The notes: generated by a model not told the origin, from the sequence alone. A DNA stretch of 64,000 bases from Paracnuella aquatica (GCF_003332885.2 NZ_QOWJ01000006.1:186001-250000), one strand, 5' to 3'. Positions 43,335-52,187 are shown, numbered from the stretch's first letter. Made by a program: numbers and translations.

Positions 43335-43628
43335 ATGCCTATGCACTCGCAAACCCGCCTCATGTTGATCTGTCTTGGTTTGAACCTGCTGGCCGGAGCC
43401 GTGCTGTGTACGCCGTTTTTATTTTTACAATCAGACGATGCCGGTATATACTGGGGCCTTGCTTTGCTGGTAGTTGCAGCCCTTTCGCTGCTGGTGCAAT
43501 TGGTCATTGGAATTGTATTTGTAACCCAGCCCCGCCGCCGGCCATTGGGGCAGGCCATGCTGCTGGCAATCGGTATTATTTTGTTGATAGGCCTGTCGGT
43601 TTGCGGCAGCATGTTGCCTTTTGCTTAA
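43335..43628 (+). CDS. Small three-helix membrane protein (second of a pair)
   Basis: A 97-residue protein starting 2 nt after the preceding stop. It has three membrane helices (~8-30, ~38-63 and ~74-95), a basic loop TQPRRRPLGQ and a last helix AIGIILLIGLSVCGSMLPF. The LLxGxSxC pattern and placement match its upstream paralog. It ends the four-gene chain; 156 bp separate it from the alcohol dehydrogenase gene, with no terminator seen between them, so read-through is possible. Confidence 0.68.
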   Translation: MPMHSQTRLMLICLGLNLLAGAVLCTPFLFLQSDDAGIYWGLALLVVAALSLLVQLVIGIVFVTQPRRRPLGQAMLLAIGIILLIGLSVCGSMLPFA

Positions 43629-43784
43629 TGCCCTGCGCTGCTGCAGGCTTAATACCCATGGAAGGCATATGTTGGCTGTGCTATTGCTTTCGCTGCAAAC
43701 TTTTCTACCTTATCTAACCCTCCCTATTAATGCTCCCGCTAATTCGGCTACACATCCATCTTTTAACCTCAAAAACATCTGCTC

Positions 43785-44870
43785 ATGCCACAAGTCCAAA
43801 CTTCAGCAGCAAGCACAGCCATTGGCACTATTCCATCAAAAGGTTATGCGGCCGGCGCAGCCAGCGCACAATTGGCTCCATGGAACTTTGAACGCAGGGC
43901 GCCTGGCCCGCACGACGTGCAAATCGACATCCGCTATTGCGGCATTTGCCACACCGACCTGCATTTTTTGCGCAATGATTGGGGTATCTCTGTTTATCCT
44001 ATGGTGCCCGGCCACGAAATTGTGGGCGTAGTAACACATGTGGGCGATCATGTACATAAATTTAAAGAAGGCGATTTGGTAGGCGTGGGCTGCATGGTGG
44101 AATCGTGCAGGGTTTGCGACAGTTGCAACAACGGCGAACAACAGTATTGCCACAACGGAATGACACTGACTTATAACGGTGCTGAAAAAGGCACCGGCAA
44201 CATTACTTATGGCGGCTATTCGAACAACATTGTGGTGAATGAAGATTTTGTATTGCGGGTATCGGAAAAGCTACCGCTGGAGGCGGTAGCACCACTGCTG
44301 TGTGCCGGCATTACTACCTATTCGCCCATGCGCCGGTTTAAAATTGGTAAAGGCGATAAAGTAGCCGTACTAGGCCTGGGCGGATTGGGCCATATGGCGG
44401 TAAAATTTGCTGCTTCATTTGGTGCGGATGTAACGGTGCTCAGTTCATCGTCGCACAAGGAAGCCGATGCCAAGAGGCTGGGCGCCCACAACTTTGTGGT
44501 GACCACCAACGAAGAACAAGTGAAAAAGGTGGCCAAAAAATTTGACTATATAATTGACACGGTTTCGAGCAAACACAATGATAATTTTTACCTGGAAATG
44601 CTGAAATCTAAAGGCACACTAATTTGCCTCGGCGTGCCTGCAGAACCAAGAGAACTGCATTGGTATCCGCTGCAGTTCCAGGGCCGCGTAGTGGTGGGCT
44701 CCATCATTGGCGGCATTGCCGAAACACAGGAAATGCTGGACTATTGCGCCGCTAATAACATCACTGCCGACATTGAGTTGATAGCCATGAGGGACATACA
44801 CCAAGCCTACGACCGCATGGAAAAAAGCGATGTGAAGTACCGGTTTGTGATTGATATGGCAACGCTATAA
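43785..44870 (+). CDS. Zinc-dependent NAD(P) alcohol dehydrogenase (YahK/CAD-like)
   Basis: A 361-residue medium-chain dehydrogenase of the cinnamyl-alcohol/aldehyde reductase group. The catalytic zinc site is CGICHTD plus GHE, the structural zinc site is CRVCDSCNNGEQQYC with four Cys, and the cofactor-binding motif is GLGGLGHMAV. After the second Rossmann strand comes SSSSHK, which favours NADP over NAD. It probably reduces aldehydes to alcohols in the cytosol. It is in the same direction as the Lgt-like/radical SAM operon, 156 bp downstream, but may have its own promoter. A strong terminator follows 7 nt after the stop. Confidence 0.92.
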   Translation: MPQVQTSAASTAIGTIPSKGYAAGAASAQLAPWNFERRAPGPHDVQIDIRYCGICHTDLHFLRNDWGISVYPMVPGHEIVGVVTHVGDHVHKFKEGDLVGVGCMVESCRVCDSCNNGEQQYCHNGMTLTYNGAEKGTGNITYGGYSNNIVVNEDFVLRVSEKLPLEAVAPLLCAGITTYSPMRRFKIGKGDKVAVLGLGGLGHMAVKFAASFGADVTVLSSSSHKEADAKRLGAHNFVVTTNEEQVKKVAKKFDYIIDTVSSKHNDNFYLEMLKSKGTLICLGVPAEPRELHWYPLQFQGRVVVGSIIGGIAETQEMLDYCAANNITADIELIAMRDIHQAYDRMEKSDVKYRFVIDMATL

Positions 44871-44877
44871 CAGCAAA

Positions 44878-44911
44878 AAAAAAACGCCGCTGCAACCAGC
44901 GGCGTTTTTTT
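44878..44911 (+). terminator. Intrinsic terminator
   Basis: A perfect stem AAAAAAACGCCGCTG/CAGCGGCGTTTTTTT (44878-44892 with 44897-44911) with a CAAC loop follows the alcohol dehydrogenase gene. Confidence 0.93.
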
Positions 44912-44950
44912 AAAAATCACTTCTCTTTTTATCCGGTAAAATTCAACTTC

Positions 44951-44982
44951 GTGCCCTTCTTTTCTTCGTGTCTTCGTGGTTC
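44951..44982. repeat. Half copy of the family F repeat
   Basis: TTTTCTTCGTGTCTTCGTGG matches the reverse complement of the CCACGAAGACAC arm seen at 29465. It sits between convergent genes. Confidence 0.55.
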
Positions 44983-44998
44983 CTTTCTTCGGAAAAAA

Positions 44999-45724
44999 TT
45001 ACTCATTTGCCGCCAACCGGTATTGATTCAGATTCAAGATCAGGTCGGGATCGACACAGTTTTCCAACCATTGCTCCCGCTCCGAAAAAGCACATACGCC
45101 GGGATAGTCGCCTTTCCATCCCTGCAGGTCTTTCATTACCTGGAAATGCAGATGCGGCGGCCACCAGCCGTTTTCCTGCGGAATGCCAAACTCGGCAATC
45201 ACATCGCCTTTTGCAATGCGCTGTCCTTCGCCCAGGTTCTGGATGGAGCCCAGCGACAGGTGCCCATACAACGTGTAAAAACTAACGCCCTCCAATTGGT
45301 GCGATAAAATGATCACGGCTCCATAGTTGCCCAACTCCGGGTGAAAGCCAAAGGAATGTACGATGCCATCGAGTGGTGCCATTACTTTGGTGTTGGGTGC
45401 GCCCCAAATATCGGTGCCCAGGTGCAGGCGGCGTGGCTCGTTTCCACCGCCGTTGTTGTTATCAAACACCTCGCTGCGGCTGTAAATGGTGCGGTGTTCA
45501 CCATAGCCACCAATGCCATAGCGGGCACCGGCGTTGGTCAGTTGTTGATTGATGTATAGGATAAAACGGTTGTTGTCGTTTAAAATTTCATCAGTAAGTG
45601 CAGTGTTGGCTGCAGTAAAATCGAGCGGCAGCAGGCGGTCGGTTTGTGGCTCGAAGGGCACCACCGGGTGAAAGCTGGTTGTATGTTGTTGTAGTATGTT
45701 GATCAGGTTTCGTGCGGGTTGCAT
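44999..45724 (-). CDS. M23 family metallopeptidase without signal peptide
   Basis: A 241-residue protein with a lysostaphin-type M23 domain. Zinc ligands are visible as HLGTD (HxxxD) at ~101 and the HxH in PPHLHFQV at ~192; YTLYGHLS carries the conserved catalytic-site His. Most M23 enzymes are exported endopeptidases that cut peptidoglycan cross-links, yet the N-terminus here (MQPARNLINILQQHTTSF) has no signal peptide or membrane helix. Either export is unconventional, or the substrate is cytosolic. A -7 box (TAatTTTG) lies 17 nt upstream of the ATG, supporting this start. Confidence 0.82.
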   Translation of the reverse strand: MQPARNLINILQQHTTSFHPVVPFEPQTDRLLPLDFTAANTALTDEILNDNNRFILYINQQLTNAGARYGIGGYGEHRTIYSRSEVFDNNNGGGNEPRRLHLGTDIWGAPNTKVMAPLDGIVHSFGFHPELGNYGAVIILSHQLEGVSFYTLYGHLSLGSIQNLGEGQRIAKGDVIAEFGIPQENGWWPPHLHFQVMKDLQGWKGDYPGVCAFSEREQWLENCVDPDLILNLNQYRLAANE

Positions 45725-45741
45725 TGATTGTTTTTATCGGG

Positions 45742-45749
45742 CAAAATTA
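45742..45749 (-). promoter_or_regulatory. -7 box of the M23 peptidase gene
   Basis: On the minus strand this reads TAatTTTG and ends 17 nt before the ATG at 45724. Confidence 0.45.
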
Positions 45750-45830
45750 AAGGGGTGTGGTGTTTGTAAATATTGGCTGTTGTGGTTATAAATAAAGTCG
45801 TTCCATTATATGCGGTGTCTGTGAAATACA

Positions 45831-45926
45831 GTCACTGTCATGCCGAACTCCATTCAGCATCTCCTGGCGCTGTGATAAACTCCGCCAGATGTAGGGGATG
45901 CCGAAACAAGTTCGGCATGACAGTGA
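45831..45926. repeat. Palindromic repeat family A, copy 3
   Basis: Arms GTCACTGTCATGCCG and CGGCATGACAGTGAC extend the usual palindrome by ~6 bp each side. The inner spacer contains its own CTGGCG/CGCCAG stem, giving a longer hairpin. The left arm has the ACTCCATTCAGC variant. It lies upstream of the M23 gene and downstream of the tricorn-like gene. Confidence 0.85.
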
Positions 45927-45990
45927 CTAAGGAGGCTAAGAATCTGCTTTACATGCACATTGTATATTGCAAGTGTATATGCCACTAAAC

Positions 45991-46025
45991 AAAACAGCCC
46001 AATCAAAAAGATTGGGCTGTTTTGT
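45991..46025 (-). terminator. Intrinsic terminator of the tricorn-like protease gene
   Basis: A perfect 14-bp stem AAAACAGCCCAATC/GATTGGGCTGTTTT (45991-46004 with 46010-46023) has a 5-nt loop. It lies ~20 nt past the stop at 46042 on the minus strand. Confidence 0.9.
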
Positions 46026-46041
46026 CATTTAAAATCTGCTC

Positions 46042-49000
46042 TTAATTTTTCGTCGTTTCGGTTTGCTTCCATCCTTTGGTAATTTCCTGGATGGCGCGGT
46101 CCAGTTGCGGATCGCGGCCATTGATCTTGTCTTCAAAAGAGTTGATCACCATAATGTCCGGCGTTACCCCACTCATTTCCAGGTCCTTTCCATCCAGCGA
46201 ATAACAACCCCACGATGGCATCCGCACAAAAGAGCCATCCACCAGGCCCATACCACTGGTAAAGATGATCCAGCGGTACGTTTCATTGCCAATGATCTTA
46301 CCCAGCTTCAACGCTTTAAATCCTTCGGCAGTCATTTCTGCATCGCTGAGGGATTGCTCATTCGTCAGCAGCACAATAGGTTTGTCAGAAGGTGCAAAAT
46401 TGCTTTGACGCGTTAATTGTCCTTCGCGGTATTTCCATTGCAGGTAAGAGCGCTGGCTCAAAAACTTTAGCACTTCATCGTGCACATTACCGCCGGTGTT
46501 GTAGCGCAGGTCCAGTATCAAACCATCACGGCCCACCAACTCTTTGGTCATGTCTACAAAAAAGTTTTCGAGTTCGTCGGTGCCCATGTTTTTCATGCAG
46601 GCATAAGCAATGCGTTTGCCGGTTTGTTCATCCACACGTTTTTGGTTGTTATCAATCCATTCGTCGTACAAATTGGTGTACAGCGATGATTGCGGGTGCA
46701 GCTTTACATCGTATGTTTTGCCACCACGGTTAAAGGTCAACTTCAACTCTTTATCCAGCGAGGGGCGTGTAAAATAATAAGCACGATCCATGCTTGGGTC
46801 CACGCTGCGGTCGGCCACTTTCACCAGCACATCGCCGGGTTGAATGTCGATGCCCTTGCGGTCGGCAGCGCTGCGTTTTACCACGTACTTTACTTTGTAG
46901 GGCGACGCGTCTTCAAAAATGATTCCCGTTTCCATGGTGGTGTTTTGCAACTGCACCGATTCTTCTGTACCAAAAGTGTTGAAGCCCTGGTGCGATGAAT
47001 TGAGTTCGCCCAGCATGTCGTTCATCATGGTGCGCAGGTCGGCGCGGGTATTGAGGTAAGGCACAAAGCGCTGGTATTTTTCTTTCATTTTTGCCCAGTC
47101 AATGCCATGGAACTTTTCGTCGTAAAAGTTTTCCTGCACATTGGCCCACATCTCTTCAAATATTTGTGCAAACTCTTCCTGCAACGATCTTCTGAATGCA
47201 TACGAAGTAGCAATGGCATCCACTTTGTTGCCGTCCAGGTTTAGCTTGTGTACCGTGCCGTTCAGCAGCACATACAATTTGTCGCTAACTTCTACAAGGC
47301 CGCCGCCATTGGTGCCATCGGTGCCCGCAATCTTTTCGGTTTTAATGGTTTCAAAAGGCTCCAGCACGGTTTTCCAAAGCGCCATCCGGCCTTCGCCGTG
47401 GTTGCTCCAATACAGCACTTGCGTCTTATCGCCTTTGGTGTATACGGTTTGTAAAAACTGGTCGCCAAAGCGTGGAGAAATCAGTTCGATGCGTTCCATT
47501 ACATTTTCCAGGTCCATCACCAGCGCCGAACTATCTACCTGCGGAGCCAGCTTTGCAGCCGTATCTTTTTTACCGGCAGTTGTGTCTTTTTTCTCTTCTT
47601 TAAACAGGTCGTTGAACTTGTCGATGCGGAACGGATCATCCAGCTTTTCCAACGCCACGCGGTAAATTTTCGGGCTTTGCATGCCCATCGGGTAGGCAGG
47701 CTTCAGCCGCGACGAAGTAAAGTAAATGTATTTGCCATCGGCCGACCAAAGCGGATCGGCTTCTGAAATAGCGGTGTTGGTAAGGTTGGTGGTTTTGTTC
47801 TTTTTCAGATCATGAATAAAAATGTCTGTTTCAAAATTTCGGCGGGCCGTAAACAACACATAATCATCTTTTGGCGAAAAGCCGGGATCGCTGTTTTGAA
47901 AACCCCAGATCTCGTCTTTGGCCAGTGTTTTAGGCTGCATGGTTTTCAGGTCCAGCAGCTTTACTTCATCGCGGCCGCTCAGGTACACCGCCATGGTGCG
48001 TTTTTTATTCAACACAATATTGCGGTTGTGTTTTTTATCGGCAGTAAGTTGCTTGGGCTGGCCGCTGCCGCTGGCTGCAATGGTGTACCAGTTGCGAAAG
48101 CCGCCAATGGTTTGGTTATACAACAGGGTTTTGTTGTCGCTCAGCCACTTTATTTCCTCGGCCCGCTCGGCCGAACCCTTTTGAATTTGCTGGATGAATT
48201 TGCCTTCAATATCACTCACAAAAATTTCGCCCCGCGATGTGAATGCCATCTTCTTTCCATCGGGCGACACATCGAAAGAGCTGATGTTGTTGCGAACATC
48301 AAAATCCTTTTCCTTGGTGAGTACATTGTTGCGGTAAATGGCCAGGTTGATCTTTTCTGTTTTCTTCGAAGTCACATCGTACAGCCACAATTGATAGTCG
48401 CGTTCAAACACAACCTTGGCGCCGTTGGCACTAACCGATGGCGCTTTGATGGAAGTATTGAACCGCGTCAGCGCTGTCTTTTTACCGCCGGCCATGGTGT
48501 ATAAATTATACTCGCCGTTGGCCTCGTCCGACATAAAATAAACATTGCCTGCTTTGTCGATTGTGGTGCCAAAATCCTTGCCTTCCCAGGTGGTGTATTT
48601 GGTGAATTTTTTAGTGCCTGGGTTGTACGATTGTATGTCGGGGTTAAAAGCGCCTTTGTAGCGTTTGCGGTGCGCCTGGCTGGCACTTTCCCAGGTATCG
48701 TTAAAAAATATTTCACCGCTGGTGGGGTGCGCCACCAGGTTGTGGTCGTATTGAAAAAAGTAGTTGCCAAACACACGTTGTGGTGTGCCGCCGGTAAGCG
48801 GTACGCTAAAACCCGATAGTTGGCCGGAGCGGCCGCTGGTAAAATAAATGGTTTTGGAATCCCAGCCCCAGCTGCTCATTTCATCGGCTGCGCTGTGGTA
48901 GGTTACCTGGCGGATGTCGCCACCCGTAATTGGCATTACATAAATATCGGGGTTGCCGTATTGGCGGCCGGTAAATGCGATCCATTTGCCGTCGGGAGAT

Positions 49001-49215
49001 ACCTTGGCGTTGGTTTCGTATCCCTGCATGGCGGTAAGCCGGTGGGCCTGCCCGTCGGCAAGGGCTGCTTTCCAGATGTCGCCCTCAAAATGAAACACCA
49101 CCGTTTGCCCGTCTGGGGTAAGGGTAGGCTGTGACAAAAAATAGGTTTCACTGCTTTGTGCACTTGCCGCCGTTGTCAATAGCCCGGACAACAAGCCGCA
49201 AAAGATTTTTCTCAT
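46042..49215 (-). CDS. Tricorn-like S41 family protease, exported
   Basis: A 1057-residue exported protein with a signal peptide (MRKIFCGLLSGLLTTAASAQ). Residues ~20-640 are WD40-like propeller repeats (TLTPDGQTVVFHF, SPDGKWIAFTG, SPDGKKMAFTS, SADGKYIYFTS). A PDZ domain (~770-850: VLVKVADRSVDP) and a C-terminal S41/tricorn core follow. Residues matching the tricorn catalytic set are the SH in ELNSSHQGF, the SD in NEQSLSDAEM and the Glu in GNETYRW. Such enzymes degrade oligopeptides, here probably in the periplasm or outside the cell. ATG 49215 is preferred over TTG 49236 because it starts the signal peptide. Confidence 0.9.
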   Translation of the reverse strand: MRKIFCGLLSGLLTTAASAQSSETYFLSQPTLTPDGQTVVFHFEGDIWKAALADGQAHRLTAMQGYETNAKVSPDGKWIAFTGRQYGNPDIYVMPITGGDIRQVTYHSAADEMSSWGWDSKTIYFTSGRSGQLSGFSVPLTGGTPQRVFGNYFFQYDHNLVAHPTSGEIFFNDTWESASQAHRKRYKGAFNPDIQSYNPGTKKFTKYTTWEGKDFGTTIDKAGNVYFMSDEANGEYNLYTMAGGKKTALTRFNTSIKAPSVSANGAKVVFERDYQLWLYDVTSKKTEKINLAIYRNNVLTKEKDFDVRNNISSFDVSPDGKKMAFTSRGEIFVSDIEGKFIQQIQKGSAERAEEIKWLSDNKTLLYNQTIGGFRNWYTIAASGSGQPKQLTADKKHNRNIVLNKKRTMAVYLSGRDEVKLLDLKTMQPKTLAKDEIWGFQNSDPGFSPKDDYVLFTARRNFETDIFIHDLKKNKTTNLTNTAISEADPLWSADGKYIYFTSSRLKPAYPMGMQSPKIYRVALEKLDDPFRIDKFNDLFKEEKKDTTAGKKDTAAKLAPQVDSSALVMDLENVMERIELISPRFGDQFLQTVYTKGDKTQVLYWSNHGEGRMALWKTVLEPFETIKTEKIAGTDGTNGGGLVEVSDKLYVLLNGTVHKLNLDGNKVDAIATSYAFRRSLQEEFAQIFEEMWANVQENFYDEKFHGIDWAKMKEKYQRFVPYLNTRADLRTMMNDMLGELNSSHQGFNTFGTEESVQLQNTTMETGIIFEDASPYKVKYVVKRSAADRKGIDIQPGDVLVKVADRSVDPSMDRAYYFTRPSLDKELKLTFNRGGKTYDVKLHPQSSLYTNLYDEWIDNNQKRVDEQTGKRIAYACMKNMGTDELENFFVDMTKELVGRDGLILDLRYNTGGNVHDEVLKFLSQRSYLQWKYREGQLTRQSNFAPSDKPIVLLTNEQSLSDAEMTAEGFKALKLGKIIGNETYRWIIFTSGMGLVDGSFVRMPSWGCYSLDGKDLEMSGVTPDIMVINSFEDKINGRDPQLDRAIQEITKGWKQTETTKN

Positions 49216-49632
49216 GCCAATTTGATTTTGGTCCAAAATACAACGGATTAGATCGGATTAACGACCGCTTGTCAAATACGGGGAAGTTGGGAGAAGATGG
49301 CTGGTGGAGAACTGGAATTATTTTTTACTTAAATGACCGACATGTTTCAGCTATTCTGCTACCCGATGTTTCGCTTTATTAATGCAAAAATTTACACGCT
49401 ACATTTTGTCATGCTGAGCGCAGCCAAGCATCTGAGTGGCGCAAAGCAACTGTTTGTGAAAGGTTCAGATCCTTCCTTCGTCAGGATGACAGGTACAAGT
49501 TGGTTTGTTATGGTGCAAATCCTAATGGCAAGGCCAATTAAACCGCAATGAAGTCTTTCCCTTTTCCAGACCAAACCACAGAAGAACCCATTCACAATAA
49601 AATATATCCCCCCTCCATTCGTTCTTACTGCT
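49216..49632. other. Intergenic region with a family B repeat
   Basis: About 415 bp between divergent genes. It holds the family B palindrome at 49407-49492 and, near 49230, a TATTTTGG sequence that may be the tricorn-like gene's -7 box. ORFs here are repeat shadows. Confidence 0.45.
49407..49492. repeat. Palindromic repeat family B, short copy
   Basis: Ends TGTCATGCTGAGCGCAGCC and TTCGTCAGGATGACA are the family B arms also seen at 36783-36912 and 61115-61245. This copy is ~85 bp instead of ~130 bp, so its middle is deleted. Confidence 0.8.
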
Positions 49633-50649
49633 ATGCCCTCCAAAATTTTCCTCGCCTTTCTGCTTCTTTTTTGCTCCGGCAACCTTTGGGCGCAGCCCCT
49701 TACCGGTGTATGGAAAGGGCGCATTGGCGGGCAAAGGGCGGAGGTGAAATTTGTACAACAGGGCGACAGCATCCTCGGCACCTCGTACTATGTTGCGGCT
49801 GGCGGCGGCTTTCGGCGCTACAGCATTCGTGGCTACCGCGATGCGCAAACCAATGCCGTTACCTGGTGGGACGACCAGTTGCTGGAAACAAAAGGCGGCA
49901 TGATGGGGATTCCGGGAAAAGTGCCGCTGGCATCGGCCGCCGATTTCAATTGCCCCGGAGGCGGCATTATGATGCTGGATGGCAAAACAGCGCCGAAAGA
50001 AGATGGCGGTAAAGAAACAGCGCTACACCTCGATAAAGTAACCAACTCCCAGTTTCCCGACGAATGGGATTTTGTGATTGATAATTACACCATAGGCGCT
50101 AATGATCCGCGCATCATCGATTCTGTTTCCTTGATTGCATTTGGGCAAAAGCCAAAAGTGGCCACGCCGCAACCTGCCGTGGTGGTGCAAAAGCCGCCCA
50201 GGAGGGGCATGGTATCTATACCGCCACCACCGGCGCAAAAGGAGCCCGAGCCTGCGGTAGTAGTGGCAGCGCCACCCAAAACCATTGAAGAAAAATTTAT
50301 TGCCCGCACACCCAAGCATTTCATGGACATACCGCTACGCGGCGATTCCATTGAACTGCGTTTTTACGACAATGCCGAAATCGACGGCGATTCCATTTCC
50401 TTGTTCCTGAATAAGCAGCTTATTTTCCAGCACATTCGCCTCACGGCAAAAGCGCATGTGGTAAAGCTGGCTGTGGCCGATATGCAGGATGAAAACGAGC
50501 TGGTGATGGTGGCGGAAAACCTGGGCAAAATTCCACCCAACACATCATACATGGTGGCCCTGGTAGGCGACATGCGCTACGAAGCCAACTTGCAAAGCAC
50601 CGAGGAGGTGAGCGCATTAATCCGGCTGCAGAAACCTAAAAAGGAGTAA
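49633..50649 (+). CDS. Secreted hypothetical protein
   Basis: A 338-residue protein with a signal peptide (ending GNLWAQ). The N-terminal domain (~22-110) resembles a lipocalin-like or 'GVWKGRIGGQ' beta-barrel module that is frequent in Bacteroidota exported proteins (GVWKGRIGGQRAEVKFVQQG, SIRGYRDAQTNAVTWWD). A Pro-rich linker (IPPPPAQKEPEP) spans ~175-205. The C-terminal domain (~225-335) is beta-rich (DIPLRGDSIELRFYDNAEIDGDSISLFLN, split). Function unknown. It converges with the next gene with only 5 bp between stops, and no strong terminator is visible there. Confidence 0.72.
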   Translation: MPSKIFLAFLLLFCSGNLWAQPLTGVWKGRIGGQRAEVKFVQQGDSILGTSYYVAAGGGFRRYSIRGYRDAQTNAVTWWDDQLLETKGGMMGIPGKVPLASAADFNCPGGGIMMLDGKTAPKEDGGKETALHLDKVTNSQFPDEWDFVIDNYTIGANDPRIIDSVSLIAFGQKPKVATPQPAVVVQKPPRRGMVSIPPPPAQKEPEPAVVVAAPPKTIEEKFIARTPKHFMDIPLRGDSIELRFYDNAEIDGDSISLFLNKQLIFQHIRLTAKAHVVKLAVADMQDENELVMVAENLGKIPPNTSYMVALVGDMRYEANLQSTEEVSALIRLQKPKKE

Positions 50650-50654
50650 ACCAT

Positions 50655-51194
50655 TTACCCGATAAAAAACCGGTAAGTGCCGTAAATAAATTGTTGCGTG
50701 TAGGTGTTCCAAACCTTAAAGGTCACCTCGTAATAATCCGAAAGTTCGTTGATGCCGGTAACAACAATATTGAGCCGCAGGTAGCGTGCATCTTGCGGTG
50801 ATAGCGCCTGCAAGCCGCTTTTGCTAAACAGTGCCGGTTCATCCAGCAGCACTTCGCCTTCGCTGGTGGCCAGCTTTTCCGAAGCCTCTAGGTGCACTTT
50901 TCCATCCTGCACCTGCCAACCATCCACCACCAGGTTGAGCACCAGTTTTTTATTCACGTTGGTAACATTATCCTCGCTTACCAGTGTGCCATCGTCGTAA
51001 GTAAGATAAGCCTGCTCCAACGTTACGCCGCTGGCCTGCACTTCAATGTTGTTGCGGATCTTGGCAGTGGCTTCCTGTTGGCTGGCGGGGCGCACCAGTG
51101 TAGCGTTGCTTTGCTTGGTTGGTGTTGTGGCGGTGTTGTTTTGGCCGCAGGCGGTAAGCGCCAGCAGCATCAGCATGGAATAGCGCATCATCAT
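50655..51194 (-). CDS. Hypothetical lipoprotein
   Basis: A 179-residue lipoprotein with lipobox LTAC (Cys16). Three consecutive ATGs (51194, 51191, 51188) make the exact start uncertain. The mature part has a Thr/Asn-rich spacer (NNTATTPTKQSN) and a beta-rich domain (TLEQAYLTYDDGTLVSEDNV, KLVLNLVVDGWQVQDGKVHL, DYYEVTFKVWNTYTQQFIYGTYRFFIG, split). It is probably attached to a membrane and faces the periplasm or surface. No family recognised. It is convergent with the secreted protein gene, and its promoter region is the ~145-bp gap before the EEP gene. Confidence 0.7.
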   Translation of the reverse strand: MMMRYSMLMLLALTACGQNNTATTPTKQSNATLVRPASQQEATAKIRNNIEVQASGVTLEQAYLTYDDGTLVSEDNVTNVNKKLVLNLVVDGWQVQDGKVHLEASEKLATSEGEVLLDEPALFSKSGLQALSPQDARYLRLNIVVTGINELSDYYEVTFKVWNTYTQQFIYGTYRFFIG

Positions 51195-51338
51195 TGCAGT
51201 TGGGTGTGGTTCTAACCTACTGCAAAAAAGGGGTAATTCATAGCTCAGCAGCTATGTTGGTTAGCGCGATTGATTGAAAGAAGTTTTAATTGAAATTTTT
51301 TATGCGATCAAGATAGTGCACAACATCATTTTACCCAC

Positions 51339-52187
51339 CTAAAACACTAGTGCTGCAAACACCGGGAAATGATCGGAAGAAAACCGGCCCTGCCAGCTTT
51401 GCGACAGCGTAGCATGCCGCAGCACCCGGAAGCCATTGCGGATAAAAATAAAATCGATCGGTTCGTTGTCGTTTTCTTTTGGTCCCCAGCCATTGAAGGT
51501 GCCTGTTGGACCAAAATGCGGCATTTGCGAAAGGGCTTTGGCATCCTGCACATAGATCAGCGCGGTACTGTCGGTTAATATTTTAATCGGCTCTTCGGAT
51601 GGCTTTGCATTAAAATCGCCGGTGAGCACCACGGGCAGGTTGCCGCCCATTTGGTGCATGCGCTGCAGCAGCAGGCGTGCACTTTCGGCACGGGCCACTT
51701 TGCCCATATGATCGAAATGGGTATTGATGGCAAAAAATTCTTTGCCTGCTTTCCGGTCGCGGAAACGTGCCCAGGAGGCTACCCGCGTAATGGCTGCATC
51801 CCAACTTTTGGAGCCGGGCACTTCGGGCGTTTCCGACAGCCAGAACGTACCGGATTGCAAGGCCTGCAAACGGGTGGTATCGTAAAAGATTGCCGAGTAT
51901 TCGCCTTTTTCTTTACCATCATCGCGGCCAACGCCAATGTATTTAAACTGCGGCAGGCGTTGTTGCAACTCCTGCATTTGCAGGTGCAGTGCTTCCTGTA
52001 CACCCAGCAGGTGTGTTTGGTAAAACAACACCTGCTGCGCCACTTTGTCTTTGCGGTATGGCCAGGCATTAAGGCTGTCGGATGTGGTGTTGAGCCGTAT
52101 GTTGAAACTCATTACATGCAGCGGCTCTTGCGCCACTGCGCCGATAGCCAGCAAAAAACAAACAAGCGATAAAAGGGTAGTACGCAT
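51339..52187 (-). CDS. Secreted endonuclease/exonuclease/phosphatase family protein
   Basis: A 282-residue protein with a signal peptide (MRTTLLSLVCFLLAIGAVAQ). The EEP-fold metal-dependent catalytic motifs are all present: MSFNIRL (Asn), GVQEAL (Glu), NTHFDH (His), TGDFNAKP (Asp/Asn) and the C-terminal SSDHFPV (Asp-His pair). The family covers DNases, sphingomyelinases and phosphoesterases; closely similar exported Bacteroidota proteins are often annotated as EEP family only. Export suggests use of extracellular nucleic acid or lipid phosphate. Start 52187 is preferred over the frame's 52244 because the signal peptide begins there. Confidence 0.9.
   Translation of the reverse strand: MRTTLLSLVCFLLAIGAVAQEPLHVMSFNIRLNTTSDSLNAWPYRKDKVAQQVLFYQTHLLGVQEALHLQMQELQQRLPQFKYIGVGRDDGKEKGEYSAIFYDTTRLQALQSGTFWLSETPEVPGSKSWDAAITRVASWARFRDRKAGKEFFAINTHFDHMGKVARAESARLLLQRMHQMGGNLPVVLTGDFNAKPSEEPIKILTDSTALIYVQDAKALSQMPHFGPTGTFNGWGPKENDNEPIDFIFIRNGFRVLRHATLSQSWQGRFSSDHFPVFAALVF

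Noticed and set aside
45773-45988. 71-residue plus-strand ORF
   Set aside because: Most of it is the family A palindrome read in frame (SHCHAELHSASP), with no start signal or conserved look.
49333-49551. 72-residue ORF near the family B repeat
   Set aside because: Half of it is the repeat; no signal features or start context.
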